From contig KN887581.1 in NCBI GenBank assembly GCA_000934455.1, positions 141,578 to 205,577 of the forward strand: DNA of 64,000 nt, given 5' to 3'. The translations under genes and the position numbers were made by a program. Below are positions 12,576 through 24,221 of this stretch, in pieces. The notes beneath the pieces were generated by a model. It saw only the letters and a list, made by a program, of their open reading frames with translations, had not been told where the DNA came from and did no database searches. This DNA comes from Apostichopus parvimensis. Its lineage: Eukaryota > Echinodermata > Holothuroidea > Aspidochirotida > Stichopodidae. Positions within the stretch are counted from its first letter, which is position 1; each line of letters begins with the position of its first letter.

Positions 12576-13450
12576 TGTAATGGTACTTGCGAAATAGCGC
12601 CATCATCAATAAAGAGAGTTACAATATGGCTACCTCTCAATGTCATATATAATGTAATATAGTGACGAGCCCGGCTCCTCCGACATATAATACTATGTCG
12701 GGACTCGCGATAGAAAGGTACTGGGGTTATCTTGATGCCGTATTTATGCTTCTTCAGGAGACGTCTCGAACGGAAGATGGAAGAAAACAATGAGTTCTCA
12801 GAAAAAACAAGTTCACAAGATCGGATTGATTTAGTGATTCGGTATAATTTCTTCTCTGTCGATTCTCTTACAAATAAAACAAAATTACAATGATTTGACT
12901 CCGTCAATTACGCAATTTGAGGGGTGGTGAAATGGTGACGAAGTGACGACGAAGTTATGACGAAGTGACAAACTTGTAACGGAGTGCAGAACATGCGGGA
13001 CCATGCCGCCTTTTATACCTTACTTCTATAAAATCCCACTGCGCACAATCAGAAGGCAGCCAATAACCTGCTCATCCTGCATTAACTTAACGATATAAAA
13101 TTTAGTCTAGAAAGCACTGATCTGCCCTGATTGGTTGGGAGTTTGGAAGTCCACCGCTTTCTTATGGAAACTTCCATACCACGTGAGAAGAACCTTCTGG
13201 AATGTTCTACAGATACAATGGAATCTATTTGGGAAAAGGCCCTGTAACAAGATTCAATAAGATAGTTAAAACTTCTCGTGGGAAAACTGATTCCTTGACC
13301 TAGATAAATATATAAAGGGCCTGTACGATGTCTCGATAGAGTTTGTCGGTAACATCAAAGAGGCAGTATTACTATTTCATGACAATAACAATCGGTAAAC
13401 CTGGACATTGGTAACTGTACAAGTTATTCCCCAATTAGCAGATTACTTTT
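12576..13450 (+). repeat. Probable 3' LTR of the gypsy element
   Basis: It starts TGTAATGG just after a purine-rich stretch that follows pol. It contains a short hairpin (CCGACATA...TATGTCGG, about 12679-12700), a small tandem repeat of GACGAAGTGAC (about 12937-12970), and a promoter-like block with heat-shock-type pentamers and TATAAAGG. The 3' border is uncertain and no partner LTR exists in the window. Confidence 0.45.
13167..13318 (+). promoter_or_regulatory. Heat-shock-element-like cluster and TATA box
   Basis: GAAacTTC at 13167-13174 is followed at 13190-13207 by GAAccTTCtgGAAtgTTC, four alternating nGAAn units with perfect spacing, the arrangement bound by heat-shock factor trimers. 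A TATAAAGG box lies about 105 bp downstream at 13311-13318. The order and distance fit a U3 promoter of an LTR retrotransposon. Confidence 0.55.
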
Positions 13451-14856
13451 ACCCTGTCTAGATGAGCAACTCTTGCTGCCACCTCCACGTTTGTACTACC
13501 ACAAACTTACCCCTACGCTAAAACATTCTCATCCGTGTTCAATATGTATAAAGCGGAATAGCTACTAGTAATAGGACTTACCATTTTGTGTGCATGCTGC
13601 CTTTGATTGGGAGTGCGCCGCGTTGGGGGGGGGGGGCGAGTTATTAGCTGATTGTACAAACAAGACTGCTTTTTGGTTCAGGTCTCCATATTGGTGTATT
13701 CGTCAAGATCACTTGACAATTTACACACCATCCAAAGAGGGCGCACAAACAATCACCCTAAAAGACGGTGCAAACACATATTGATACGTACATTACATGG
13801 GGAGGGGGTGACCATGCAGCCAACGAGAGCATGTTTAGATTTCTATATTGGTATCAATGAGAAATTTCCACTGCGCAAATGGTAGATTCACAGCATTAAA
13901 AATCGCTGGTATCGCATCACAAAATGCGACACACTTAAAACCACCACACTTGTGATAAATTTCGCCAAATGTATGGAGTAAAAATGCGGTGCAGTACCGT
14001 CTGTCGATTTATTCGGTAATTACAGAAGAATAAAAGAGAATCCGGTGTCCAAATGAATCTCTACAAGTTACTAAGACCCTGCATCAATCGCAGAAGCATT
14101 GTAACCGATTGATGGGAAAGATTCCCCCTGATCCAATGATAACAAAACCCACTTTGTGAATTATCCATGTCTTTACCTAATAATATTTCTTTGCCTTCAT
14201 AGACCAAAGACGGCACAGAGGCTTTCCCAGATCATGGTGGGCCGAGTTAAATAGTGGTATGTACAGGATTCATCTGTAAATATGTTGGACATTAAAGTGC
14301 TTCAGTGCTTGAACAGCTCAAAATTGGAACCTTCGAGAAAGTGAGAATGAATGACCTGAATCACTTTCTCATTCTTGGAAAAACATTTTTATAATGTTTA
14401 TGTACTATATGTTAGAAATAACTAGCAGAAGAAGTGGGTTTTATACACAATTGCAGGTTAGGGTCATATGAATATGTATTGATATTATGTAAATTTATTT
14501 GTTCTCATATTTGAGATGTTTCAATAGGCATTGTGTGAAAAAGTGACAATTGCAAATATTTCTGTAAAAAAAAGGCCAATTAAAATCCATTGTACTTTAC
14601 GGTAAGTGAAGCCTATTCTAAAAAAAATGGGCAAAAAATCTTTTTATGCATGTACTTTTTCCACGGAACATGTAACGTCCATAACATTTTGAAACCAATT
14701 TTCCCCTATAAAATACGATTCACCGATTTTTACCATACCTACTTTATGATGGGTTAACAACTTAGCAAATTGAAAATTTGGCTTATTAAAACTAGGTTAA
14801 CAGACATTACTTTATTTGTTATTTTGTAAGGGAATTTTATGATAGCTATGGATTAG
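13451..14856. other. No gene seen; G tract
   Basis: Mostly unique AT-rich DNA with a poly-G run near 13625-13636. ORFs of about 60-80 codons here have no recognisable features. Confidence 0.5.
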
Positions 14857-15105
14857 TTCAATTGTCACAGAACTCTGTGTGCGAGGTATGTTCTATCATA
14901 GGAATGGGCTACTTCTCTTGTCCCACAACTGTATATGTGTGTGAGGTAAGCTCTATGATAGGAATGGGTCACTTGAATTGTCCCACAACTGTATGTGTTA
15001 TTTGTGTTATATTACAGGAATGGGCTACTTTAATTGTCCCACAACTGTATGTGTGTGAGTTGAGTTGTACCATAGGAACTGATTACTTCAATTCACACAC
15101 AACTT
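14857..15105. repeat. Four tandem units of about 65 bp
   Basis: Each unit contains variants of CATAGGAATGGGCTACTT, a TTGTCCCACAACTGTAT block and a GTGTGTGAGGT stretch. The fourth unit is more diverged. The open frame through it is a consequence of the repeat, not a gene. Confidence 0.8.
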
Positions 15106-15109
15106 TTCT

Positions 15110-16530
15110 TATTCAAAACTTACAAAGCAGGTTTGAACATCCCGAAAAAGATACAGTGGACTTCGCATGTCTAAAAGGTGTCTTATTCTTTCACCTTTGT
15201 TAAAGTATGGAGAGCACCATGAGGATGGTGGTCATAATGAAATGACTTGCCGGAATATTGTGTCAGAAAAGTTGACACGCATTGCCGGGCTTCTTTTAGA
15301 CGCTAAGAAATATGTCCCAATGTGGAGTCTGCAAAGGACTTCATTGATCCATGAAACTTCACAAAAGTTGTTCAGGCTGTCAGAGTTGCTCTGGGTTCAA
15401 TGCCAGCATACAAGCCTTTGCTTCACCTTCTCTTGCGAATAAGCTTGGACAAAGCTTCGCAGTGCTAGCTGAGCTTGTCATCAGTGATGCCATTGAAACT
15501 GGAAACACTGAGAATGAATACAAAGCGGAAGAGTTCCTGAAACTGAAGAGGTTCAAATGGAAGAAGAACATTTCTTCCAAAGTGTATAAGCAGCAGTGTA
15601 AACAGACATGGGAGAAGCCCAAAAAGATCCCATTAACTGCTGATACAGTTAAACTTAATCAGCTGATTTTGAACAAAAGAAAAGAAACAAAACAAAATAT
15701 AGAATCAGATGGTATCACAACCTCCCTCTGGCGAGAGCTAGCCTCCCTACCACAAAGTTATGTCATAACATTCAACAGACGCCGGCCTGGGAAAACACAG
15801 TTCCTCAACTTGGACTGGTATCAAACCCACATCACCAAGGCTGATGCTCACAGAGGATATGCTTGAGTTTCTGACCATACTGAATGACAACCAGGAGACT
15901 GCAGGGGTTTTAGAAGAGAATCCTTACGTTTTTGCCTGCCCGAGTGACGAATCAGTGCAGCCTCTAAGAGACCATCAATGTCTGAAGTAATATGCCAAAC
16001 AATGTGGTGCTAAGCATCCTAGCAGGCTTACGGCAACAAATCTCAGTAAACATTTAGCCACAGTGTCACAAATCCTTAACCTGTTCTCATCAGAACTGTA
16101 GCAATTGGCCAACCATTTGGGTCATCACGTCAATGTTCATCGACAGTATTATCGCCTTCCCCAGGATATTATTTTCCTGGCCAAAATCAGTAAGTTGCTA
16201 CTAAAAGCCGAGGAAGGCAGCATCCACGATCTGAAAGGTCAGTCACTGGATGACTGTCAGATCCAAGGGGATCAGGAGTTATGACAGTGGTGATGACTGT
16301 GTGCCAAAAAGAGACACAAAAAAAAAATTAAAAAGAGGACACAAAAATAAATAAAAAAGAACCCCAAAAAAGGTGAAAGTTGTGAAAACGAAATGGAGTG
16401 AGACCGAAGAGAGTGCTATCATGAGTGATCCTCATCTGCAAAAAGGTCTCAAAACAGTGCATCCGCTCTACACGGATGAGTGTCTCCAAGCAAAATCTAA
16501 CATCAGTATCTCCAAAACAGGTCTGTCAGC
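15110..16530 (+). pseudogene. Tyrosine-recombinase-like transposon protein, degraded
   Basis: Several frames together read like the large invertebrate and fish protein family that ends in a tyrosine-recombinase-like (Crypton or phage-integrase-like) domain. Landmarks are CRNIVSEKLTRIAGLLLDAK (about 15252-15311), ASPSLANKLGQSFAVLAEL (about 15418-15474), a Lys-rich block, then GAKHPSRLTATNLSKHLATV and, at 16117-16161, LGHHVNVHRQYYRLP with the expected His and Tyr. A Myb-like KWSETEESAI piece follows near 16390. Stop codons and frame changes occur throughout, for example TGA near 15343, a frame change near 15400 and TGA near 15864. The usual Arg after TATxL appears as Ser, so the copy would be dead even without the frame breaks. 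No element ends were identified. This family assignment is from memory of its conserved phrases, so moderate certainty. Confidence 0.65.
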
Positions 16531-17234
16531 CAAATAAAATCAAAAGTTTGGAAGCTAAATCAGAGGGGGAAAAAAGGAACAAGTCAGGCTGAACACTAGA
16601 TGCAGGCTATGGTCCTGTTAGTACGTCTCTCACTATGTCTGTCTGTCTGTTACGCCGCTTAACACCCGAAGGACCATGCCTCTCTGTCACTCTCTCATGT
16701 CATTTTAGCTTGAAAACTCCCCAACTTTAACATGCCTAGTTTGATCAAGTTTATACTAAATAAATATTTGAACCATGCATTATATTTTTCCATCATCATA
16801 GTGTTGGAATATGTTGGCATAAGGCATAAAATTGTAACAAAAAATAATTATTGTATCACATATCATCTATTTATTTGGCACTAAATACAGCATGACCCAC
16901 GTTATATGAAAAGGACTAACAATAATTTGTTTTATATATATGACAGAAAATAATCAATAACATAGGTGGTTGTATTTATGTGTGCAATATTGGGATACAT
17001 TGGAAGAAATTTTACGTGATATGTAAATAAAACATTAATAAGTGTGACTCATGTAACTGTGAGTAACGTTACACGTTTTTTATCAGTTCTATAGGGCACA
17101 ATCTGCGATATTTTTATGCGCTTTACAATCTATCCCCTGGTCATCAGTGACTTGTTAGACCTTGCCTGCACACAGACATGTTCCCTCACACAATCTCTTT
17201 ACACCCTGTGGCTGCGAGTTTTGGAGCCTCAGTC
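16531..17234. other. No gene seen
   Basis: AT-rich; a short CTGT microsatellite near 16639-16650. Nothing else is supported. Confidence 0.5.
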
Positions 17235-17375
17235 CATCACCTCATTGCAGGTCCCAATTTATACACCTGGATTGAGAGAGGCAATTGTTGCATTGTCCAA
17301 GGACACAAACACAAAGGGTTCGAACCGGTGATCCTTGAATAATGAGCTCACTGTATTAGCCACTAACCATATTTG
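17235..17375 (-). mobile_element. tRNA-derived SINE fragment
   Basis: On the minus strand an A-box-like TGGTTAGTGGCTAA (about 17369-17356) is followed about 35 bases later by a B box GGTTCGAACCC (17326-17316), the internal RNA polymerase III promoter of a tRNA. The sequence then continues into a non-tRNA body with CAATCCAGGTGTATAAATTG (about 17276-17257), as in tRNA-derived SINEs of marine deuterostomes. The acceptor stem does not pair like a real tRNA. No tail or target duplication was found, so this is probably a truncated copy. Confidence 0.6.
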
Positions 17376-18490
17376 GAGCCACACATTTTAACAGATTTTT
17401 TATGCAAACAAATGTTATTGCTCTCAAAAGTGTCAACATAGTAGGCAATAATACAAAACACATAGAAACTGTCATCTGTCCACTTGGCCGATTAAAAAAC
17501 AAATTAATATGAACTAATTCAGGTAAAACAGATAAAAAGTAACACTAACCTTGTATTGTCTGCTAACCTGCAGATTGTTGTTTAAACATTAGAATACAGT
17601 AATTAAAAATGTTAATCATGGAAGCCCATATTGTCTGATACTGAACTGTTTGTCTGCTATCTACAGGTCCACAATGCCACAATGTGCTCGACTGTTCAGT
17701 TATTGGTGTTTCCGCTTTCTCACTAGCTTTTGTATTACATAATATATCACATCTGGGGAGTTAGGCCACTCCCAGTGTTTCCCAGCTGGGACCATAACAG
17801 AAACCTGGTAACCATCACCAAAGATCACTTTGACTTCTCCTGGATAGACCATACCCTCGTACCCAACAGTCTCCTACAGAAATGCTGATGGCATCTTCTT
17901 CCAAACACTCAGAAGTTGCATATTTCGTCAAAGTGAAATGCACAGCTCTATATTCAATGTGCTTCATGTGATGTACACCACCAATACACTTTGGAAACCT
18001 TAATCATAGCAAGTGTCACATTCATTGAACCAAAGTGAAAGGCTAGGTGGATCACACAGGAAAGCCTGTGGTAGATCATGTGTGTATGTTGGTGCAGAAG
18101 GGTCAGGTTTAGGCAAAGTGTACATTACAGTCTGTGTTTCAAACGAAATAAGTCAGGAGTAGTTCTTATCAGGATAAATCATTATTCAGGCCTACAGTTT
18201 ATGAATATATATTTTTACAGGAGAACTTGTGAAACTTTGGTTACAAGAATTAACCCCCACAGTGCGTGAAACGTTGTACACTCGTTTTCAAACAAAGGAG
18301 GGCACCCCTAGCTCTATTATATGAAAATTCATGTGATGATGACTGCTGTCATCCAGTGCCTACTTGCTTAAAAACGGGCCGCAACACCCAGTGACGAGTG
18401 GCGTGTGAACTAGGAACTAAGTTCCGTGTTCAATAAATTTCTGAATGGGTTTAAACCATTTTTTTCAAACAAATTTCTTCGTTTTATTGT
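17376..18490. other. No gene seen
   Basis: Unique AT-rich sequence. Short ORFs such as 18078-18269 have no recognisable domain. Confidence 0.5.
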
Positions 18491-18519
18491 GTATGCTAGA
18501 TTATGGAACTCATCTTTAA
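18491..18519. repeat. Left copy of target-flanking repeat ending in TTAA
   Basis: GTATGCTAGATTATGGAA and CATCTTTAA stand directly left of the Kolobok end. The same sequence recurs at 27771-27799, ten bases beyond the right end, again ending in TTAA. TTAA at 18516-18519 is the target duplication. The insertion appears to have landed in a roughly 40-bp tandem duplication. Confidence 0.7.
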
Positions 18520-18694
18520 AGTGGTCCTGCCATGGGGGTATTCCAGGTTATTGGATAGCTAATTTGGAGGATTTGTTTTCCAAAAATATAACTTTTATTT
18601 CATAAAACCTAGTCGTTCGCGAGAAAATTGTAAAAGAAATTGGCTACTTTACGCAACCTTGTAAAAAAAAAGTGAAATCAGCTGATGTACGCGC

Positions 18695-18712
18695 TGACGT
18701 CATATCGTGAAC
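18695..18712 (+). promoter_or_regulatory. CRE-like site and shared 16-bp motif, left gene
   Basis: TGACGTCA (18695-18702) overlaps ACGTCATATCGTGAAC (18697-18712), 120 bp before the transposase ATG. The same 16-mer is present in inverted orientation at 27547-27562, just upstream of the minus-strand gene. CRE palindromes bind CREB/ATF-type factors. The 16-mer may be a shared promoter element or a sub-terminal transposase-binding site. Confidence 0.55.
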
Positions 18713-18831
18713 GCTGGATGTAAACAACACTCGCACTGTTCGTTGAGTTCGTGTGGTTTATGGTGTGTAAGCGTGGTTGTACATCCTCCATTTTGTAGCT
18801 TTTGTCTTCAAATTTACACCGATTGATTAAA

Positions 18832-21800
18832 ATGCCAAGGCGTTGTGTTGTTGGAGGTTGTAGCAATATAAGTTCTGATAGAATAAGCCTTCATCAGTGG
18901 CCAAATGATGTAAAAACTCAACGTCTTTTGACCCGTTTCGTGCAGCTCACTAGAGCAGACTTCAAAGGGCCATCGAATTACAGTGTTGTTTGTAACGAAC
19001 ATTGTGATATTCACTGCTTTTCCCAATTCGATCGTTATAAACGCGATTTAAGCGGTGGGAGACTTAGACTGCCACTTATACCCGGATCAGTACCCACAAT
19101 AAAGGTGCCAGAGAGTGTCGTGAGTAGCCCTGTACCAGAAGTGGAAGTAGGCCCTAAGTTGTTTAGGCCTAACGTTAATGAAACTTGCATAGCCACACGT
19201 ACAACTTCAAGTAGGCATGCTGTTCCCACAAAGAAGCAAAGACTTTCTTCAGAGCGCCGTGCAAGAAAGGAGGTGCGTGTGTTGTGGTCAAACGACTCAT
19301 ATTCTTAATCTTTCTTTTACCCTCTGTTGAATTATGAAAAAAACCATCTAGGCATAGGGGCCTACAATTTAAAACTACGTTTAATCCAAAAATCCTGAGG
19401 AATGAACTTCAGTCTGAAGTATGTATAGGCTACCAAAAAGTACAATAATTCATGTACTAGGCCTATACAGTGCCTGCAAGTGTCTATGAATGTTCGCAGG
19501 GATATACCACTTATTAATCAGGAATTTTTTGTGTCTGCCCCTAATCTGGCGCTCCTACAACCACTGAGGGATGGCCAGGGTTGGAGCAGGCTGCATCGTG
19601 CAATGATTGGTGCATACATATAAGTCTGTAAAATAATTTCTAGGCTACAGTATATTTTTTATGCCACAACATTATTATACACTATCTAACCTAACCCGAA
19701 CAATTATGTGGTATTTGGGCCTTCTTCAATGCCAGTACTGTATATGACCAGTTATTTTTGTATTTGGTTGTACTTTACTACTTTTGCAATTCATTTCCCT
19801 AAAGTTGTACTTTTTTTTACCTAATTTATTTTTGTATTTGAACAAGGTAAGACATTTGCTTGAAGAATGTGCGATTCCTTCTCAAGGAGAAGAGAGAAAA
19901 GAAGAAGACGTGACAGATTTGCAGCAGATCGATGTTGAAACCCAGGTACATAGCCTACAATACGTACTGGGAAAGATTATTATCCTCAAGCCATGATTTG
20001 AATTTTTAAGAATTAAAAAAAAATACATACAAAAAAGACACTGGAACAGGAATTTTTATTCAATCCTGTGATGTCACACATGCAGATCGATGACAATTCT
20101 TCAAATTTATTTCTTTGAAATTTTTTTGGAATTTATACATTTTTAGAAAAGAAAAACTGAATATGTGTTGTGAATCAGTCAAAGTACCCAATAGTTTGAA
20201 AAATTTGAACAACTGTTTGTAATATGATACATAAAAACTGTGGATAAACTTCTGACTGTGATGTCACACTGAACCATTGACCAGCCATTTGTGCACAATT
20301 GTCTCTGAGTTTTCAAACTTGAATAACTTCTTGAAGAAATTGGATGTCAACTTGGTTTGTTTCACCACATTATTCATTAAGTTTTGGCTATCATCAGGTT
20401 GTGTGAAATCCACATGTCAAGCCATGCGAATCATTCATGCGAATCATTCGTTAAATCATTTGTTTGTATATCATACTTTATAAAATAATATTAAACCAGT
20501 AAACTAGCTATATTTGTACAGTATATAGATGAAAATGGCTTTGTAAGAATACAGTATGATTACAGTATGTAGCTGATTAGTTTACTGTATTATCACTGTT
20601 TATATATATATATTTTTATTTGTTTATATGATTGTCATTATACATTGTTAATTTAAATTTATTATTTTCTTGCCTATGAAATAGGATGCAAGTTCCCATA
20701 CTGTGGAGAGTCCGACGGAAATCTTTGTGGCACCACAAGCTGTACAAACAAGGAGTGTGTGAATTCAGGCAAGGGCTTACAAACGATCAAAAGGTATTAA
20801 ATTTTTCCCTTTTTGGTGATAGACCTGTACAGCAGATGTGACAAAGTTGAGGTCTTACTTGATTTCACTATAATTTAATTCATTTTGATATAAATTTTTT
20901 GTACAGGGTCACAGACACAGTTTTCAAACCCCAAAGTATGCTCAGTAGATGCAGAAGTTCAGTGTACCCTTCTGAAACCAGAGATGGTTGTTACATCATC
21001 GCCAGTGCCGAGCGAAGATGAAAGTTCCTCAGGCAGTGAGGTTCATAAGGAAAGCAAAGAATATGTTCCCTCAGATTGGACTTCAGATGATGATGTCAGG
21101 TAATTGTAACAGTTGTTCCATTCTCAACCAAAAAATGAAAATAGCAGTTACAGTATGTGATTTTTTTCTTCAAGATCAGAGATGCATGTGTAATCTAAGT
21201 ATGCATTGGATGGTAAAAGGAAATTTGAGGGATATGCTACAAAATTGGCCAAAGAGAGAAAATGAAATTAATTTTTTATAATGGAGGTTTCAAAATGAAC
21301 TTTACCTGCATGTTCTCATGATTATGAGAAACTTTCTGAAAATAACAATCAGCAACTATACATAGACACCTCTATTTTGAGGAAAATTTTGAAATTAAGA
21401 GATCCGTTTCCAATTCCTTCATGAGTGATTATACGAAAACCGTAAAACATTTCTTTTCCATATCATACAAGGGTTAATGTCACACAATGAATTTCAAGCT
21501 CAGAATGTTTTGATCTTACAGTGATGCTGATGTTAAAGAGTCACCATGGGAAGAGCCAAAGTTTGTGGTTTTTAAGACTGCTTTGTTAACCCTGTTTGTG
21601 CTGTGTGTGAAGTGTTATGGCACCACTAAGGGATACATTCAAAGAACGGTGGGGACTATGGTCATCATCTACCAAAAATGCAACAAATGTGGCCATAAAC
21701 GGACTTGGTCAAGCCAGCCATGGGTTAGAGATACACCAAGTGGAAATTTAGTACTATCATCTGCTATTCTTTTTGCTGGTGCAAGCCCGACAAAGGTCCT

Positions 21801-24221
21801 ACGTGTTCTTTCCAGTATGAACTGTGCTACTATTTCCCAAAGAACCTTCTTCAGGCACCAGCAGCAATATCTTCAGCCTGCTATCATTCGAATTTGGGAG
21901 GACCATCAGCACAATTTGATTTCTGGTCAACTAGTTCATAGTGATGAGCCTCTTGTTCTTGGAGGAGATGGTCGTGCAGACAGTCCAGGACACACTGCTA
22001 AATTTGGCAGCTACACCTTGATGGAGTTAACGACAAACAAAGTTTTGGACGTTCAGTTGGTTCAGGTACAGTATATGCAAATTTTTATAGTCTTTCCCAG
22101 AATAACTTGCGTGTATTAAAGATTGGATGTAAGATTTGAAGATTTATCCTGAATTCAGGATTTTTCTGCTTTTATTGAAACACCTGGCCTTCACACCAAT
22201 GGGTTACACAAAACCAAGATTAATTATTTCAAAATTTTGTTTACTCCATCGGTGCATTTTAGGAATAAATGTCAACCAAATGTTTTTTTTTAGCCATCAA
22301 AAAGCAGCTGAAATCTCTGGGGAAGAAGAAAAACTGTCAAGTTGTGTTAGAGTGGATCAGGAGCATCGTCAACCATATCTACTGGGTAGCATCTTGAACA
22401 CGAGATGGAGATCAGGAAATGATATTGGAGAAGTTTGACTCCATTATCAACCACGTACAAAACATTCATGATAACCACAAGTGGCACAAGAAATTCAAGA
22501 AATGTGCTCATGCTGACTTGAGTGGTGAGCCACCAAGAAAATGGCTTCAGCCAGGTGAGTTGGTTTTACTTGACTTTGTAAGGGAAACCTACAGAATGAA
22601 ATAGTGAAACATGAATAGAGTTAGCTAATTTTTTCTTGGATTTGATTTTTTCTGCTTTTTCATTTTTGTTCTTTAAGGTACTGAGGTAGGTGATAAACTT
22701 TTTGGAATTCTGGAGAAAACAAGGCTACGGAACGACATCAAAAAGCTTTAACCTAAACAGCAAACATCTAGAGTGGAAGCATTTCATTCCCTCATCAACT
22801 ACTTTGCACCAAAGCTGACAGTGTTTTCATATGAAGGGATGGTTTGTAGGGAAGTATTACAAAATTATTCACTTATGGAAAAAAACAATAATTTAGCAGG
22901 GGCAGCACATTTCGGGGTTAGGTATTTACAATTTTACAATATTTTGTAAAGTGACTATCAACATTAGGGGAAAATACCGAATTTCAACCAATAATATTGT
23001 TCTATACCAGATCACCCTCCCCCTTCCAATAGAAAGAATTGTTGCACCACACATTTTTTATGGAATAAGTTTATTTACATGTATTATTATTTAACATGTT
23101 TATGTGCGCAGGTTTACTCTGTGGTAAATTTATTGTCCATGTTGAAAATATAAAAGTATGAAATGGTAAGGTTGGCCCTAAAAAGCAAACCATACCTGTG
23201 TTAGTTATAGTGATTGTTGAAAAATTTCTTCCTTATTAAATGTGGCAAATTCCTTTTAGGAAATTGCAGGTGAAGAAAACTAAATGTCTTAACATTTGTT
23301 TCGACAGATTGTTGCTTGCTGCATTACACTACAATGAAAACAGTGAGAGAAAGCAAGCCTCTACAAAGAAGGGTATCCTGAGATATGCCATAGATTTTCC
23401 TCGTGCTAAAGAAGGGGATTACACCTTGAGGAAGAAGTTGGAAGCACCAACTTTCAGTAAGTATTACAACATCGTAACAGGGCCAGTTCAAAAGCATAAG
23501 CAAATTCTTTTTTGGGCTTCCATCTTCAGATTTACTGAATCTTTTGTTCAAATTTAATTTTTTCTACATAATGAAACATTTTGGACAGTTCCATTATTAA
23601 AAGGTATCGAGTGTCCAAGTTAAAGAAAATATTCAATGTGCACTTTTCAAAGTTGTATCAGGCCAAAAAAAATAATAATGATGGGTGTCTGGTCAGACCA
23701 AAGTTCCAAATGATGCGGGGATGCGTTTTTTTTTTACTTGCGAAAAGTTGAGACGATTCGGAAAAGAGGGCGCTGTTGTAGGTACCACGGAAAAAAAAAC
23801 ATTGATGCGCACGATAAAAATCGACGCCTGGGCTGACCAGAGACCGTTATTGGCCTAAAAACAGTTTCACAGAATGTATTTTGTACATTCCAGCTATACT
23901 TTTGCTGTAAAAAATTGCATTTTTCTTTCAGAATATGTTGGGAAACTTTTCAAGGAAGTCTGGGACCTAGCTCAACTACAACATTCCCTCAAACAGGAGA
24001 CAAGTCGGATATCAGATTGTCCTCCGCCTGTTTCTTCATCCATGGCAAGACCAACCCTGCAAGAAGCCTTGCAGAGACATTCTTCTCGTTTCCGTGAAGA
24101 TGTTGAAAAGAATGCTGAAGTTCTTGATCCTGAGCAATCCGCAGATCAATGTACAGGTTCCGAAGAAACCAGAACATCGGTAACCACTGAAGTGGAAACT
24201 GGACCCGGAACAAGCTATTGA
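18832..24221 (+). pseudogene. Kolobok THAP transposase, multi-exon, broken
   Basis: Exon 1 (ATG 18832 to 19272) encodes a THAP zinc finger, C5-x4-C10-x43-C54-x2-H57, with a later VPT motif. It is DNA-binding and would recognise the element ends. Further exons: 19847-19945, about 20685-20754, 20907-21099, 21522-22065, 22294-22554, 22678-22849, 23308-23456 and 23932-24221. Most junctions agree in phase. Exon 21522-22065 carries KCNKCGHKRTWSSQPW, ILFAGASPTKVLRVL and VLGGDGRADSPGH, the last with probable catalytic acidic residues. The next family segment, containing the second catalytic region, is absent: only 228 non-coding bases separate 22065 from 22294. Other lesions are TGA at 22395-22397, TAA at 22749-22751, and a donor reading AG|GGAAGT at 22850. 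The C-terminal part (LLLAALHYNENSERKQA...) is open. Known relatives are single DDE transposases of roughly 700-900 residues. Confidence 0.85.
22178..22231 (+). repeat. 54-bp repeat, copy 1 (second copy 25488-25541)
   Basis: CACCTGGCCTTCACACCAAT and the following GGGTTACACAAAACCAAGAT occur here, in the short intron where the catalytic exon is missing. They recur in the same orientation at about 25488-25541 between the two genes, with very few differences. It is not tRNA-like and has no obvious inverted repeats. Confidence 0.75.

Larger units (their letters stand above)
9480..13450 (+). mobile_element. Truncated Ty3/gypsy LTR retrotransposon
   Basis: A pol region (end of protease, reverse transcriptase, RNase H, integrase) runs from about 9610 to 12420, followed by a probable polypurine tract (ACACAGGGAGAT near 12562-12573) and a TG-starting putative 3' LTR from 12576. 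No gag, primer-binding site or 5' LTR is visible upstream, so the copy is truncated at its 5' end. The right LTR boundary is an estimate because there is no second LTR to compare. Confidence 0.75.

Noticed and set aside
14862-15203. 113-residue ORF with repeated CEVSSIIGMG-like phrases
   Set aside because: It is a reading of the 65-bp tandem repeat. The repeat period and the protein repeat coincide, and no start or splice context supports it.
17300-17375. A genuine tRNA gene
   Set aside because: A and B boxes are present, but the acceptor and anticodon stems do not pair and a SINE body follows.
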